This document shows positions 56,208-64,000 of a stretch of 64,000 nucleotides of DNA, piece after piece; the stretch's first letter is position 1, and the number at the start of each line of letters is the position of its first letter. Both the position numbers and the translations under genes were made by a program. Origin of the DNA: PXAP01 sp964421595 (GTDB lineage Bacteria > Bacteroidota > Bacteroidia > Bacteroidales > PUMT01); contig CAYQXY010000017.1 of NCBI GenBank assembly GCA_964421595.1, positions 34,665 to 98,664 on the forward strand. The letters are read 5' to 3'. Below the pieces are notes generated by a model. The model was not told the origin of the DNA. It saw only the letters and a list, made by a program, of their open reading frames with translations, and did not search any database.

Positions 56208-57719
56208 TCACCTACTCCCATTAACCGGGTCATTTAAGTCCCTGTAGTAAGTTGATGTCAAATAATTGCTGAGTTTCGGCAGGAGAGTGGAAAGTATTTT
56301 TTTCAATTCACCCCTGTAGATAAAAAACAGTCCGGCAAAAATCACTGAGACAAGTATTGAAGAAAACAGGAAAGGTTCACCCGATACTTTAAACTTAATC
56401 AATTCCAGTAATGCCGCAAAGAATACTATTCCAAGAGGGAAATAGAATGTCTTGATATCATTGTAGCTAATCGGTGCCAGTCTGTTTTGTAAAATCTTTA
56501 GACCGGCTATTTGTACCGTGTAGGCAAACAGAAAGGCAATTATGGCCCCGTAGTAACCAATTACCGGAGTGATAAGCCAGTTTATTCCCAGATTTATTGC
56601 CAGAACAGTGATGTTTATAAAAATGAACAATGTAGTTTTTTTCCTGTATAGCAGTGGCCAGGAGAAAACCTGGTATTGTGCCCTCAAAATAAACCTGATG
56701 AATATAATCCCAATCAATCCGCTGGACAAGGTCAGTTCAGTTTCATAGAACAGGCTGATAAATACCATAACGGGAAGGATCAGCAGGGCTATTAAACCGG
56801 TTGCCTCTGCTATATATAGGTTGCACAGGGTCCTAATATCTGAACTTCTTTTTATGGAACCGTCTTTCATATACCTGAAGATCTCTGGCTGCGCTGCGCC
56901 GGTCAGGCCCTGCAGGATCATTTGAATGCCCACAGCAAATTTCAGCGCATTGTCATAAATACCCAGTTGGTCCGGACTATTAAGGAGAAAGAACCTGTCA
57001 GAAAAAAGCAGCCCCCAGTAAAGAAACTCGGTTATAAAAAGCGGACCTGCAAACTGGTTGATAGACTTTAATATAGACCGTTTATAGTGGAATCCGCATT
57101 TAAAATATGTATAAACAGCAAGTGAGAATGAAACAATAGCACCTCCCGTTGCAGTACCATATATATAACCTAAAAAGGAGAGGTCATATAGAAATACTCC
57201 ACCAAGCTGAAATGCCGAACGGAGAATTGCAGATGACAAACTAACAACTATAAAAGCCCTTAAACGTTTTTCGTTTCGGTAGAGTACCAGCAGGGTAGCA
57301 ATTACAGACCTGTTAAAACCTGCAATTACCAGAACATGTCCATATTCATGAAAATCCTGCAGAGGTGCCACTGGGAAGAGTCGGCCGACAAACTGTCCGG
57401 CAACAAGGACAATCCCCATAAGCAGCAGGCCCCTTCCAATAATGCCGTTTAAAATAGAGGATACCAGGTGATTATATCCCTCCTTATCATCTTTGTAATC
57501 ATAATAGAACCTTGCAATCCCGCCACCCATGCCGAAAGTGCAAATCAGAAATACAAGTGATATAATAACCTCGGTAATCGCAAGATACCCGAAGTCAGTA
57601 GCTCCAAGTCGGGCTTCTCCCTCGATAAGCGGCAGGACAATTAGCTGCAGCAGGGCAGGAAATACTGCAAAGATCGTATAGATAGCCGATAGCTTGAAAT
57701 GCTCTCTCAGGTTTATCAT
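56208..57719 (-). CDS. Oligosaccharide flippase (Wzx/MOP superfamily)
   Basis: 503 residues with about 12-14 membrane segments, starting INLREHFKLSAIYTIF. Segments such as GYLAITEVIISLVFLICTFGMGGGIARFYYD and IYDNALKFAVGIQMILQGLTGAAQPEIF are typical of MOP-type polysaccharide exporters. It probably flips lipid-linked sugar units across the inner membrane. It converges with the pyruvyl transferase, 21 bases apart. Confidence 0.85.
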   Translation of the reverse strand: MINLREHFKLSAIYTIFAVFPALLQLIVLPLIEGEARLGATDFGYLAITEVIISLVFLICTFGMGGGIARFYYDYKDDKEGYNHLVSSILNGIIGRGLLLMGIVLVAGQFVGRLFPVAPLQDFHEYGHVLVIAGFNRSVIATLLVLYRNEKRLRAFIVVSLSSAILRSAFQLGGVFLYDLSFLGYIYGTATGGAIVSFSLAVYTYFKCGFHYKRSILKSINQFAGPLFITEFLYWGLLFSDRFFLLNSPDQLGIYDNALKFAVGIQMILQGLTGAAQPEIFRYMKDGSIKRSSDIRTLCNLYIAEATGLIALLILPVMVFISLFYETELTLSSGLIGIIFIRFILRAQYQVFSWPLLYRKKTTLFIFINITVLAINLGINWLITPVIGYYGAIIAFLFAYTVQIAGLKILQNRLAPISYNDIKTFYFPLGIVFFAALLELIKFKVSGEPFLFSSILVSVIFAGLFFIYRGELKKILSTLLPKLSNYLTSTYYRDLNDPVNGSR

Positions 57720-57799
57720 TTCCTGCAGTATGTTGTTTTGTAAAGCAAAAGTAGCATAACTATATTAATCTCCGAAGTTGATAAATTAACATTTTACCG

Positions 57800-57807
57800 T
57801 ATTTTTG
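57800..57807 (+). promoter_or_regulatory. -7 element TATTTTTG for glyS
   Basis: Fits TAnnTTTG; GTTG about 19 bases upstream is a plausible -33 element. The ATG follows 28 bases later. Confidence 0.45.
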
Positions 57808-57834
57808 TCAGATTATAAAAGAAATTATGTTTTT

Positions 57835-59385
57835 ATGAACCAGGATGATATTTTCAAAAAGCTTACCTCACATTGCAAAGAGTACGGTTTCATATTCCAA
57901 TCGTCTGATATCTATGACGGACTAAGTGCGGTTTATGATTATGGTCAGAATGGTGTGGAATTAAAGAATAACATAAGGAGATACTGGTGGGACGCCATGT
58001 TGTTGATGCACGATAATATTGTGGGACTTGATTCTGCAATTTTTATGCATCCGGAAGTCTGGAAAGCTTCCGGTCATGTCGATGCTTTTAATGATCCGCT
58101 AATTGATAACAAGGATTCGAAGAAGAGATACCGTGCCGATGTGCTGATTGAGGAGTTTTTAGAAAAGCTTGAAGAAAAAATTATAAAGGAAGTTGATAAG
58201 GCCGCAAAGCGTTTTGGTGATACATTTGATGAGGTTATGTTCAGGCAGACCAATAACAGGGTTGCTGAACTTAACGACAGGATTGCCGGCATTAAAAAGC
58301 GGTTTGTCGATGCCTCGGAAAAAAATGACCTTGCTGAAATAAGGCAGATTATAGTGGACTGCGAAATAGCCGATCCGGTATCGGGTTCTCGCAACTGGAC
58401 CGATGTCAGACAATTCAACCTGATGTTTGATACAAAAGTCGGCTCTGTAAGTGAAGATGCCAGCAAGATATACCTGAGGCCGGAGACTGCTCAGGGAATT
58501 TTTGTCAATTTCATGAATGTCCAGAAATCGGGACGAATGAAGCTGCCATTTGGTATAGCCCAGGTAGGAAAAGCCTTCAGGAATGAGATCGTGGCCCGAC
58601 AATTCATCTTCCGCATGCGCGAATTCGAGCAAATGGAAATGCAGTTTTTTATCAGGCCGGGTGATGAGAAACATTGGTATGAGCACTGGAAAGAAAAGCG
58701 AATGAGATGGCATAAGGCACTCGGATTTAATGAAGACAAATACCGTTTTCATGATCATGATAAACTTGCCCATTATGCAGATGCCGCCGCTGATATTGAG
58801 TTTGCGTTTCCCTTTGGATTTAAGGAAGTTGAAGGAATACATTCACGTACTGATTATGACCTGAGCCAGCATCAGAAATTCTGTGGCAGGAAACTTCAGT
58901 ATTTTGATAATGAGCTTAATAAGAGTTATGTGCCATATGTCGTTGAGACTTCTATCGGACTTGACAGGATGTTTTTGACTGTTCTTGCTGCTTCCTGGGA
59001 TGAGGAGAAGATCATCAAGGATGACGGTTCAGAAGATGAAAGGGTAGTCCTGCGATTACCTCCGTTTCTTGCTCCTGTAAAGCTGGCAATCTTCCCTCTT
59101 GTCAAAAAAGACGGTCTTCCTGAGATTTCCAAAAAGATATACAGTGATCTACGCTTTGATTTCAGTTGCCAGTATGAAGAGAAGGACTCAATCGGGCGCA
59201 GGTACAGGCGTCAGGATGCAATTGGCACGCCATTCTGTATAACTGTTGACCATCAGACAAAAGAGGATGATACTGTTACAATAAGATACAGGGATACCAT
59301 GGAGCAGGAGAGAGTGCCTCTGGCCGGTCTTAGCGAACTGATCATCGAAAAGGTCAGTATGAAAAAAGTACTGCAAAGTCTGTAA
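57835..59385 (+). CDS. glyS: Glycyl-tRNA synthetase, alpha2 type
   Basis: Class II aminoacyl-tRNA synthetase charging tRNA-Gly. 516 residues from the ATG at 57835 (MNQDDIFKKL); a TTG ten codons upstream is within the promoter box. Typical segments: YGFIFQSSDIYDGLSAVYDYG, NNIRRYWW, YLRPETAQGIFVNF, GIAQVGKAFRNEI, RMREFEQMEMQFF, YVPYVVETSIGLDRMFL, and the anticodon-binding domain from APVKLAIFPLV. A single-chain eukaryote-like GlyRS is usual in Bacteroidota. Confidence 0.96.
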   Translation: MNQDDIFKKLTSHCKEYGFIFQSSDIYDGLSAVYDYGQNGVELKNNIRRYWWDAMLLMHDNIVGLDSAIFMHPEVWKASGHVDAFNDPLIDNKDSKKRYRADVLIEEFLEKLEEKIIKEVDKAAKRFGDTFDEVMFRQTNNRVAELNDRIAGIKKRFVDASEKNDLAEIRQIIVDCEIADPVSGSRNWTDVRQFNLMFDTKVGSVSEDASKIYLRPETAQGIFVNFMNVQKSGRMKLPFGIAQVGKAFRNEIVARQFIFRMREFEQMEMQFFIRPGDEKHWYEHWKEKRMRWHKALGFNEDKYRFHDHDKLAHYADAAADIEFAFPFGFKEVEGIHSRTDYDLSQHQKFCGRKLQYFDNELNKSYVPYVVETSIGLDRMFLTVLAASWDEEKIIKDDGSEDERVVLRLPPFLAPVKLAIFPLVKKDGLPEISKKIYSDLRFDFSCQYEEKDSIGRRYRRQDAIGTPFCITVDHQTKEDDTVTIRYRDTMEQERVPLAGLSELIIEKVSMKKVLQSL

Positions 59386-59400
59386 TAGATTTTAAGTCAT

Positions 59401-60693
59401 GTGAAAAAGGTCCTGATAATTACCTACTACTGGCCTCCTAGCGGTGGAGCCGGGGTCCAGAGGTGGCTTAAGTTCTCAAAATACCTGCCTGAGTATGGAG
59501 TTGACCCTTTTGTGCTGACTGTTGATCCTGATTTTGCCACCTATCCGCAACTGGACAAAAGTCTGAGTCATGAAATACCATCTGATCTTAAAGTTTTCAA
59601 AACCAAATCGTTTGAGGTGCTTGGCATTTTTTCGCGTCTTTTTGGGAAAGACAAAGTACCGTATGGAGGTTTCAGTAATGTAGATAAAACAAGTTTTGTG
59701 CAGACTATACTCAGGTTTATCAGGGGTAATTTCTTTATTCCCGATGCCCGAATAGGATGGAACAATTATGCATTCGAAAAAGCAACTGAGCTGATACGCA
59801 TTCATGATATTGAAACCATCATAACTACCGGTCCGCCCCATTCAACTCACCTGGCAGGACTTAAACTGAAGAGAGAGCTTGATATTAACTGGATAGCCGA
59901 TTTCAGAGACCCATGGACCGATATCTACTATTACAAGGATATGCTTCATACACCCTTTGCCAGAATGATAGACAGGAATAAAGAGATAAAGGTTCTCGAT
60001 AGTGCCGACATTGTTATAACCAATTGCAATTCCAACCGCGATTTACTGGCATCAAAAATTGACGAAAGAGATTTGAGTAAATTTAAAATAATAACAAACG
60101 GATTTGATGCCGGCGATTTCAATATCCCCCTGATTCCGCCAGGGGAATTCGTGGTTACTTATTCCGGAACCATGTCTGATCATTATAACCCACAGGTTTT
60201 TTTCAACGCCCTTCAGAAACTAATAAAAAACAATCCGGATATTATCTTTAAATTCTTTCTTGCCGGGAACATATCCTCTTCCGCCGAAAGGCTAATAAGA
60301 CAATCAGGGATTGAGTTCGAATATCCAGGTTATGTAAACCATTCAAAGCTTGCGGAATATTTAAAGATCAGCTCAGCCTTACTGTATATATTCCCGGAAA
60401 CCCTAAATGACAAAGGAGTAGCTGGCAAGCTATTCGAATATCTGGCTGTGAACAGGCCGGTAATTGCCATAGGCCCGACTGATAGTGATGCATCTGCTAT
60501 CATAGAAGAGTGTGAGGCAGGTAAAAGTTTTACCAGGGAGGATGAAAAGGGCATTTTGACATATATGCAGGATATTGTCGATATTTTCAGAGATAACGGA
60601 GAGGTAATTACAGGCAATGGAAAATACCTGAATTATTCCAGGCAACAGCTGACAGCCAGTCTGGCCCAAATCATAAAGGATCTTTCATCTTAA
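59401..60693 (+). CDS. GT4-family glycosyltransferase
   Basis: 430 residues from a GTG start, 15 bases after glyS. The N-terminus KKVLIITYYWPPSGGAGVQR is a very typical Bacteroidota family-4 start; then TGPPHSTHLAGL, ADFRDPWTDIYYY, and a GT-B C-terminal domain with VTYSGTMSDHYNP, YPGYVNHSKLAEYL and KLFEYLAVNRPVIAIG. It adds a sugar to a surface glycan; donor and acceptor are unknown. It belongs functionally with the flippase and pyruvyl transferase nearby. Confidence 0.88.
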   Translation: MKKVLIITYYWPPSGGAGVQRWLKFSKYLPEYGVDPFVLTVDPDFATYPQLDKSLSHEIPSDLKVFKTKSFEVLGIFSRLFGKDKVPYGGFSNVDKTSFVQTILRFIRGNFFIPDARIGWNNYAFEKATELIRIHDIETIITTGPPHSTHLAGLKLKRELDINWIADFRDPWTDIYYYKDMLHTPFARMIDRNKEIKVLDSADIVITNCNSNRDLLASKIDERDLSKFKIITNGFDAGDFNIPLIPPGEFVVTYSGTMSDHYNPQVFFNALQKLIKNNPDIIFKFFLAGNISSSAERLIRQSGIEFEYPGYVNHSKLAEYLKISSALLYIFPETLNDKGVAGKLFEYLAVNRPVIAIGPTDSDASAIIEECEAGKSFTREDEKGILTYMQDIVDIFRDNGEVITGNGKYLNYSRQQLTASLAQIIKDLSS

Positions 60694-60875
60694 ACCCATA
60701 AGGCTATTGTAAGTAGCTGAAATAACAGCTAAAATCGACATAGACTAATGATATTAAGTACCTTCAGGGAACGAATACGGTACTAAGCCGTCAGAATTAC
60801 TCAGAAAGCAACAAATGAAGGCATAGTTGCAGGAATTATTATCGAAGGCAGCATGATACCGGGTAAAACAGGTTG

Positions 60876-63800
60876 CTACCTGATAATGGTAATGTGTCCT
60901 GAAATTGGAGGCTGGCCGTTATTCCGGAATATAACATAGAAATAAGAATCCATCGGTAGTTTATGTCCGTTTGAAGTTCCATCCCATGGATCCGGGTAGC
61001 CTTCAGCCGACCTGTATACAAGGTCACCCCAACGGTTGTATATTTCCACTACTGACCATGGATAGATCTCTCCAAGCGTGCCTGCTACTCTGCTGCCTAT
61101 TACCCAGAAGTCATTATGCCCATCATCATTAGGAGTAAATGCATTTGGAATTCTCATGCATAATTCATTGGCCCTGTTAAGGAAGATATCTTCAACCAGC
61201 ACACAACCATTGAAATCTTCAATAGTTACATAGTAGTGACCTTCACCTGCGTTATAGATATCCCGGGTTGTTTCGCCATTAGACCATGAGTATGTGTAAG
61301 GTGAGGTTCCGCCCGTAACAGTCAGTTCAACAGTTCCATCATTTATCTCTTCGCAATACGGATCTGTCACCACTGTGTATGCTATGAGTGGATCCGGCTG
61401 GTTGACCATTATCAGTGTATCGATTATGCAATTATTCATATCCGAAATCCTTAGAAAGTGGTCTCCTGCCACGAGACCCGATACATTTGCAGAGGCCTGC
61501 CCGTCTTCCCAGTTGAAATATTTTGTTCCGACACCACCATTTACATCGACAAATGCTTTACCATCATTAAATCCAAAGCAACTTACATCTTCAACTACAT
61601 AATTCATTGTTAATTCCTGTGGTTCAGTAAGAATGATTGTGGCTTCCGAGGGACAATTATAAGCATCAAGAACATGTACGTGGTATTCCCCGGCAGGGAC
61701 ATTATTAAGGCCACGATCATTGGAACCATCGGACCACTGGTAGCTGAAAGGGCCGAATTCACCTAATATTTCAAGTTCTACAATTCCATCAGCTGCACCA
61801 AAGCATGAAACGGAATAACCATTAAAATCACTGATAATAACCGGAGTAACCTTAAACGGCGGAAGGGTTCCAATTTCTGTCTGAACGGATGATATACAAC
61901 CCTTTGCATCGGTAACCCACAGCGTATAAGTCCCCCCCGTAAGATTGCCGATATCAGGAGTTGTATTATTCTCAAATACATACCCTTCAGGCCCTTCCCA
62001 TAAATATGTATAAGGAGTAGTTCCACCAGAAACACTACTGCTCGCACTTCCATCATTATTAACTGCACAGGCTGCATCTTTCGTTTCGATCTCAATAGTC
62101 ATCGGTTCAGGCTCATGCAATTTAAGGATATTCAGCGGGTCGAAATCGGCCGAACTGTATTGACATCCGTTTGCATCAGTTATAACTACCACATACTGAC
62201 CAGCGATTAGATCACTCTGGTGCTGTGTTGAGTTATCTCCAAAAACAAATCCTTCCGGACCTGTCCATTCAAAGCTGTAAGGAGGACCACCACCGTCACG
62301 TAATGTTGCGATCTGTATTTGTCCGTCGGAACCCCCAAAACAGGATACATGCTTATTAGTGAAATTTACTGCAATGGGATCAGGGTTAGATAATCTTATT
62401 GACCCTTGAGCAACGCAATTATTTGCATCGGTTACCCTCAGGTTATATCGCCCAAAGCCGATATTATCAAGGGCTCTCTCATTAGAAGTAAATCCGTCAG
62501 GCCCGGTCCAGATTATTTCGTATGGCCCCGAACCCGTTGCTGTCTCCAGTGCCAGACTTCCTGAATAGGCCCCATAACACTCAATATCTTTACTTATATA
62601 GAAGCTGTCTATCGGTGTGGGATTAATCCTTATTATCACATCAGTTGGAATCCCCGGGGCACATCCGGTTGCATGTGCATATGGTGTAACAGTATAGGTA
62701 AGATATTGTGGAATAGTTGTATGGTTGTCCAGTTTTCGGTTTATCCTGGTTCCCTGGGGCAGATTACTTCTGGACTCAATAAACCCGGTAACGTCACCCG
62801 GATTGCCTGATGGAACCGCTACATAGTCAAATGTAATTGCGCCGTTATAAACTGAAGTCAAGGATGTAAGTTCAAAATTCACAAAAGAATTTGTGCAAAT
62901 AGTATCGCGGTCATTTAAAAGTGATGAAGTTACTACAGGAGTCGGATTTAAATATAGAGTATGGGTAATCACCCCGCCTTCATTACAGTAGCCCGAACCT
63001 GTACCGCGCGGATCCTTTATCTGTGCTTTAAAACGGTAGATAATCGTCTGAACTTCATTACTCAGATTCTGCAGGTTGTTGCTGAAACTTACACGGTCAT
63101 ATTCGCCGTCAGGCTGTACACCTGTAACCAGACCATTCTCGTATACAGTGGTCAGCGTATACATCTTTTCACCTGTAACTGTCCCGTTGAGATCTGAAAT
63201 CTCAAAAGTTATCTCACTAAGGTCACAGTAAACAGTTTCGTCAATTGTAACAGACATAACAGGTGTCGGATTAACAAAGATGGTGATTGTTGTGTCAGTT
63301 CCATCATCACAATAACCGCTTCCATTCCCTTGCGGATCTTTTATCCTGGCCCTGAAATTGTACGTTACTGTCTGAACCTCGTTTGTCAGGTTTAATAGCT
63401 GATTTGCAATATCCAGACCGGCAGCATATTCGCCTGACGGCTGCACACCTGCAACATTTCCTCCGGCATTTGTCGTCGTGAGCTGATAAACCTTGTTGCC
63501 ATGAACATTACCGAGCAGGTCATTTACATTTATAAGGATATTAGTTGAATCACATACAATTGTTTCCTGAACATTAGCGCTTAATTTTGGAGTAGGGTTA
63601 ACTGCTACAACTACAATAACAGGCTCCCCGTCAGCACATCCGGTTCCCAGTGCCCGTGGAGTTATTTCATAAGTTACAAACTGAACTTCATTAGTTGTGT
63701 TATTTATATTATCTGAAATTACATGTCCATTTAACAGATTTTGTGCCGAGGTTGTAAATCCTGTAATCGCACCTGGACCTCCTGTTGCTGTTGCTGTGTA

Positions 63801-64000
63801 ATCAAAAGTCACAAGCCCTGAAGTAACAGTAGTTGGTGTGGTAAGAGTTATATCTGTTATGCCATCATTGCAGATAGTTTGCTCTGTTGGCGTGGCAGTT
63901 ACCTTGGGCGTGGGCTCTACTGTTATTTTGACATAAATGGGCTCTCCGTCACAAACAAGGTTTCCAACCGCATCTATTGTCCATGGTGTTACTATGAAGG
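60876..64000 (-). CDS. SprB-like giant T9SS-secreted protein, 5' end outside window
   Basis: At least 1041 residues; the frame stays open to the window edge, so the start lies beyond it. The N-terminal part seen has several PKD-like beta domains of about 110 residues (NPTPVMSVTIDETVYCDLSE, VQPDGEYD, TNEVQTVTYNF). Then come six SprB-type repeats of about 65-80 residues, each with a Cys near its start and a D-x2-x-C end (VSCFGGSDGQ, TDANGC, VSCFGFNDGK, SDMNNC). The last 90 residues (IPNAFTPNDDGHNDFW, VEIYNRWGDLVY, WDGTSNGHKLP) are the type-B T9SS sorting domain. It is probably a surface adhesin or gliding protein. Confidence 0.92.
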   Translation of the reverse strand, partial: FIVTPWTIDAVGNLVCDGEPIYVKITVEPTPKVTATPTEQTICNDGITDITLTTPTTVTSGLVTFDYTATATGGPGAITGFTTSAQNLLNGHVISDNINNTTNEVQFVTYEITPRALGTGCADGEPVIVVVAVNPTPKLSANVQETIVCDSTNILINVNDLLGNVHGNKVYQLTTTNAGGNVAGVQPSGEYAAGLDIANQLLNLTNEVQTVTYNFRARIKDPQGNGSGYCDDGTDTTITIFVNPTPVMSVTIDETVYCDLSEITFEISDLNGTVTGEKMYTLTTVYENGLVTGVQPDGEYDRVSFSNNLQNLSNEVQTIIYRFKAQIKDPRGTGSGYCNEGGVITHTLYLNPTPVVTSSLLNDRDTICTNSFVNFELTSLTSVYNGAITFDYVAVPSGNPGDVTGFIESRSNLPQGTRINRKLDNHTTIPQYLTYTVTPYAHATGCAPGIPTDVIIRINPTPIDSFYISKDIECYGAYSGSLALETATGSGPYEIIWTGPDGFTSNERALDNIGFGRYNLRVTDANNCVAQGSIRLSNPDPIAVNFTNKHVSCFGGSDGQIQIATLRDGGGPPYSFEWTGPEGFVFGDNSTQHQSDLIAGQYVVVITDANGCQYSSADFDPLNILKLHEPEPMTIEIETKDAACAVNNDGSASSSVSGGTTPYTYLWEGPEGYVFENNTTPDIGNLTGGTYTLWVTDAKGCISSVQTEIGTLPPFKVTPVIISDFNGYSVSCFGAADGIVELEILGEFGPFSYQWSDGSNDRGLNNVPAGEYHVHVLDAYNCPSEATIILTEPQELTMNYVVEDVSCFGFNDGKAFVDVNGGVGTKYFNWEDGQASANVSGLVAGDHFLRISDMNNCIIDTLIMVNQPDPLIAYTVVTDPYCEEINDGTVELTVTGGTSPYTYSWSNGETTRDIYNAGEGHYYVTIEDFNGCVLVEDIFLNRANELCMRIPNAFTPNDDGHNDFWVIGSRVAGTLGEIYPWSVVEIYNRWGDLVYRSAEGYPDPWDGTSNGHKLPMDSYFYVIFRNNGQPPISGHITIIR

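Overview
The window reads as a chromosomal segment of a Bacteroidota (probably Bacteroidales/Marinilabiliales-like) bacterium. The supporting signs are a T9SS type-B sorting domain on a SprB-like giant protein, several promoter candidates with the Bacteroidota -7 box TAnnTTTG (often TATATTTG), almost no Shine-Dalgarno sites before genes, many lipoproteins, a single-polypeptide SdhC with FrdA/FrdB-like partners, and a tRNA without encoded CCA. Both MEP-pathway genes seen (ispD, dxs) and two fumarases plus a succinate/fumarate oxidoreductase fit a bacterium with reductive or mixed C4-dicarboxylate metabolism. Gene order is mosaic: short operons separated by AT-rich spacers.

Layout. 1-7 kb: ispD, then a spacer with two strong hairpins, then L-fucose use (fucI-fucP, with a convergent FGGY sugar kinase). 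7-13 kb: long-chain acyl-CoA ligase, universal stress protein, a large Ig-like lipoprotein-type protein, lgt. 13-21 kb: envelope genes, namely an outer-membrane factor and adaptor pair without a pump, two uncharacterised envelope proteins, and a TerB-ABCG fusion transporter; then tRNA-Leu(CAA). 21-29 kb: dxs, an OmpA lipoprotein, ribD, prmC, recX and prfB with a programmed +1 frameshift. 29-42 kb: class I fumarase, a BlaI/BlaR1-type regulatory pair with a well-defined promoter/operator, class II fumarase, an ATPase remnant, an alpha/beta hydrolase, and sdhC-sdhA-sdhB.

41.5-46 kb is the accessory-looking part: a 5'-truncated copy and a full copy of a PstS-like lipoprotein flank two small lipoprotein genes, followed by an autoinhibited Fic protein whose promoter carries a direct repeat. 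46-53 kb: aminopeptidase P, an unknown conserved protein, a CPBP protease, dusB and a DPP4-like S9 peptidase. 53-61 kb: surface-polysaccharide functions (FrhB-like plus polysaccharide pyruvyl transferase, flippase, GT4 glycosyltransferase) wrapped around glyS. The window ends inside a very large secreted adhesin gene on the minus strand.

The most noteworthy items are regulatory and structural: (1) the blaI promoter, with two TACGA-N6-TCGTA dyads placed over the core promoter; (2) the seven exact-length 23-residue repeats that replace the usual sensor domain of the BlaR1-like protein; (3) a dispersed intergenic repeat family with at least five copies; (4) the truncated/full substrate-binding duplication enclosing two lipoproteins; (5) the Fic promoter repeats; (6) the tandem hairpins near 1.3 kb. 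I did not find a CRISPR array, an intact insertion sequence, a prophage or a recognisable defence island.
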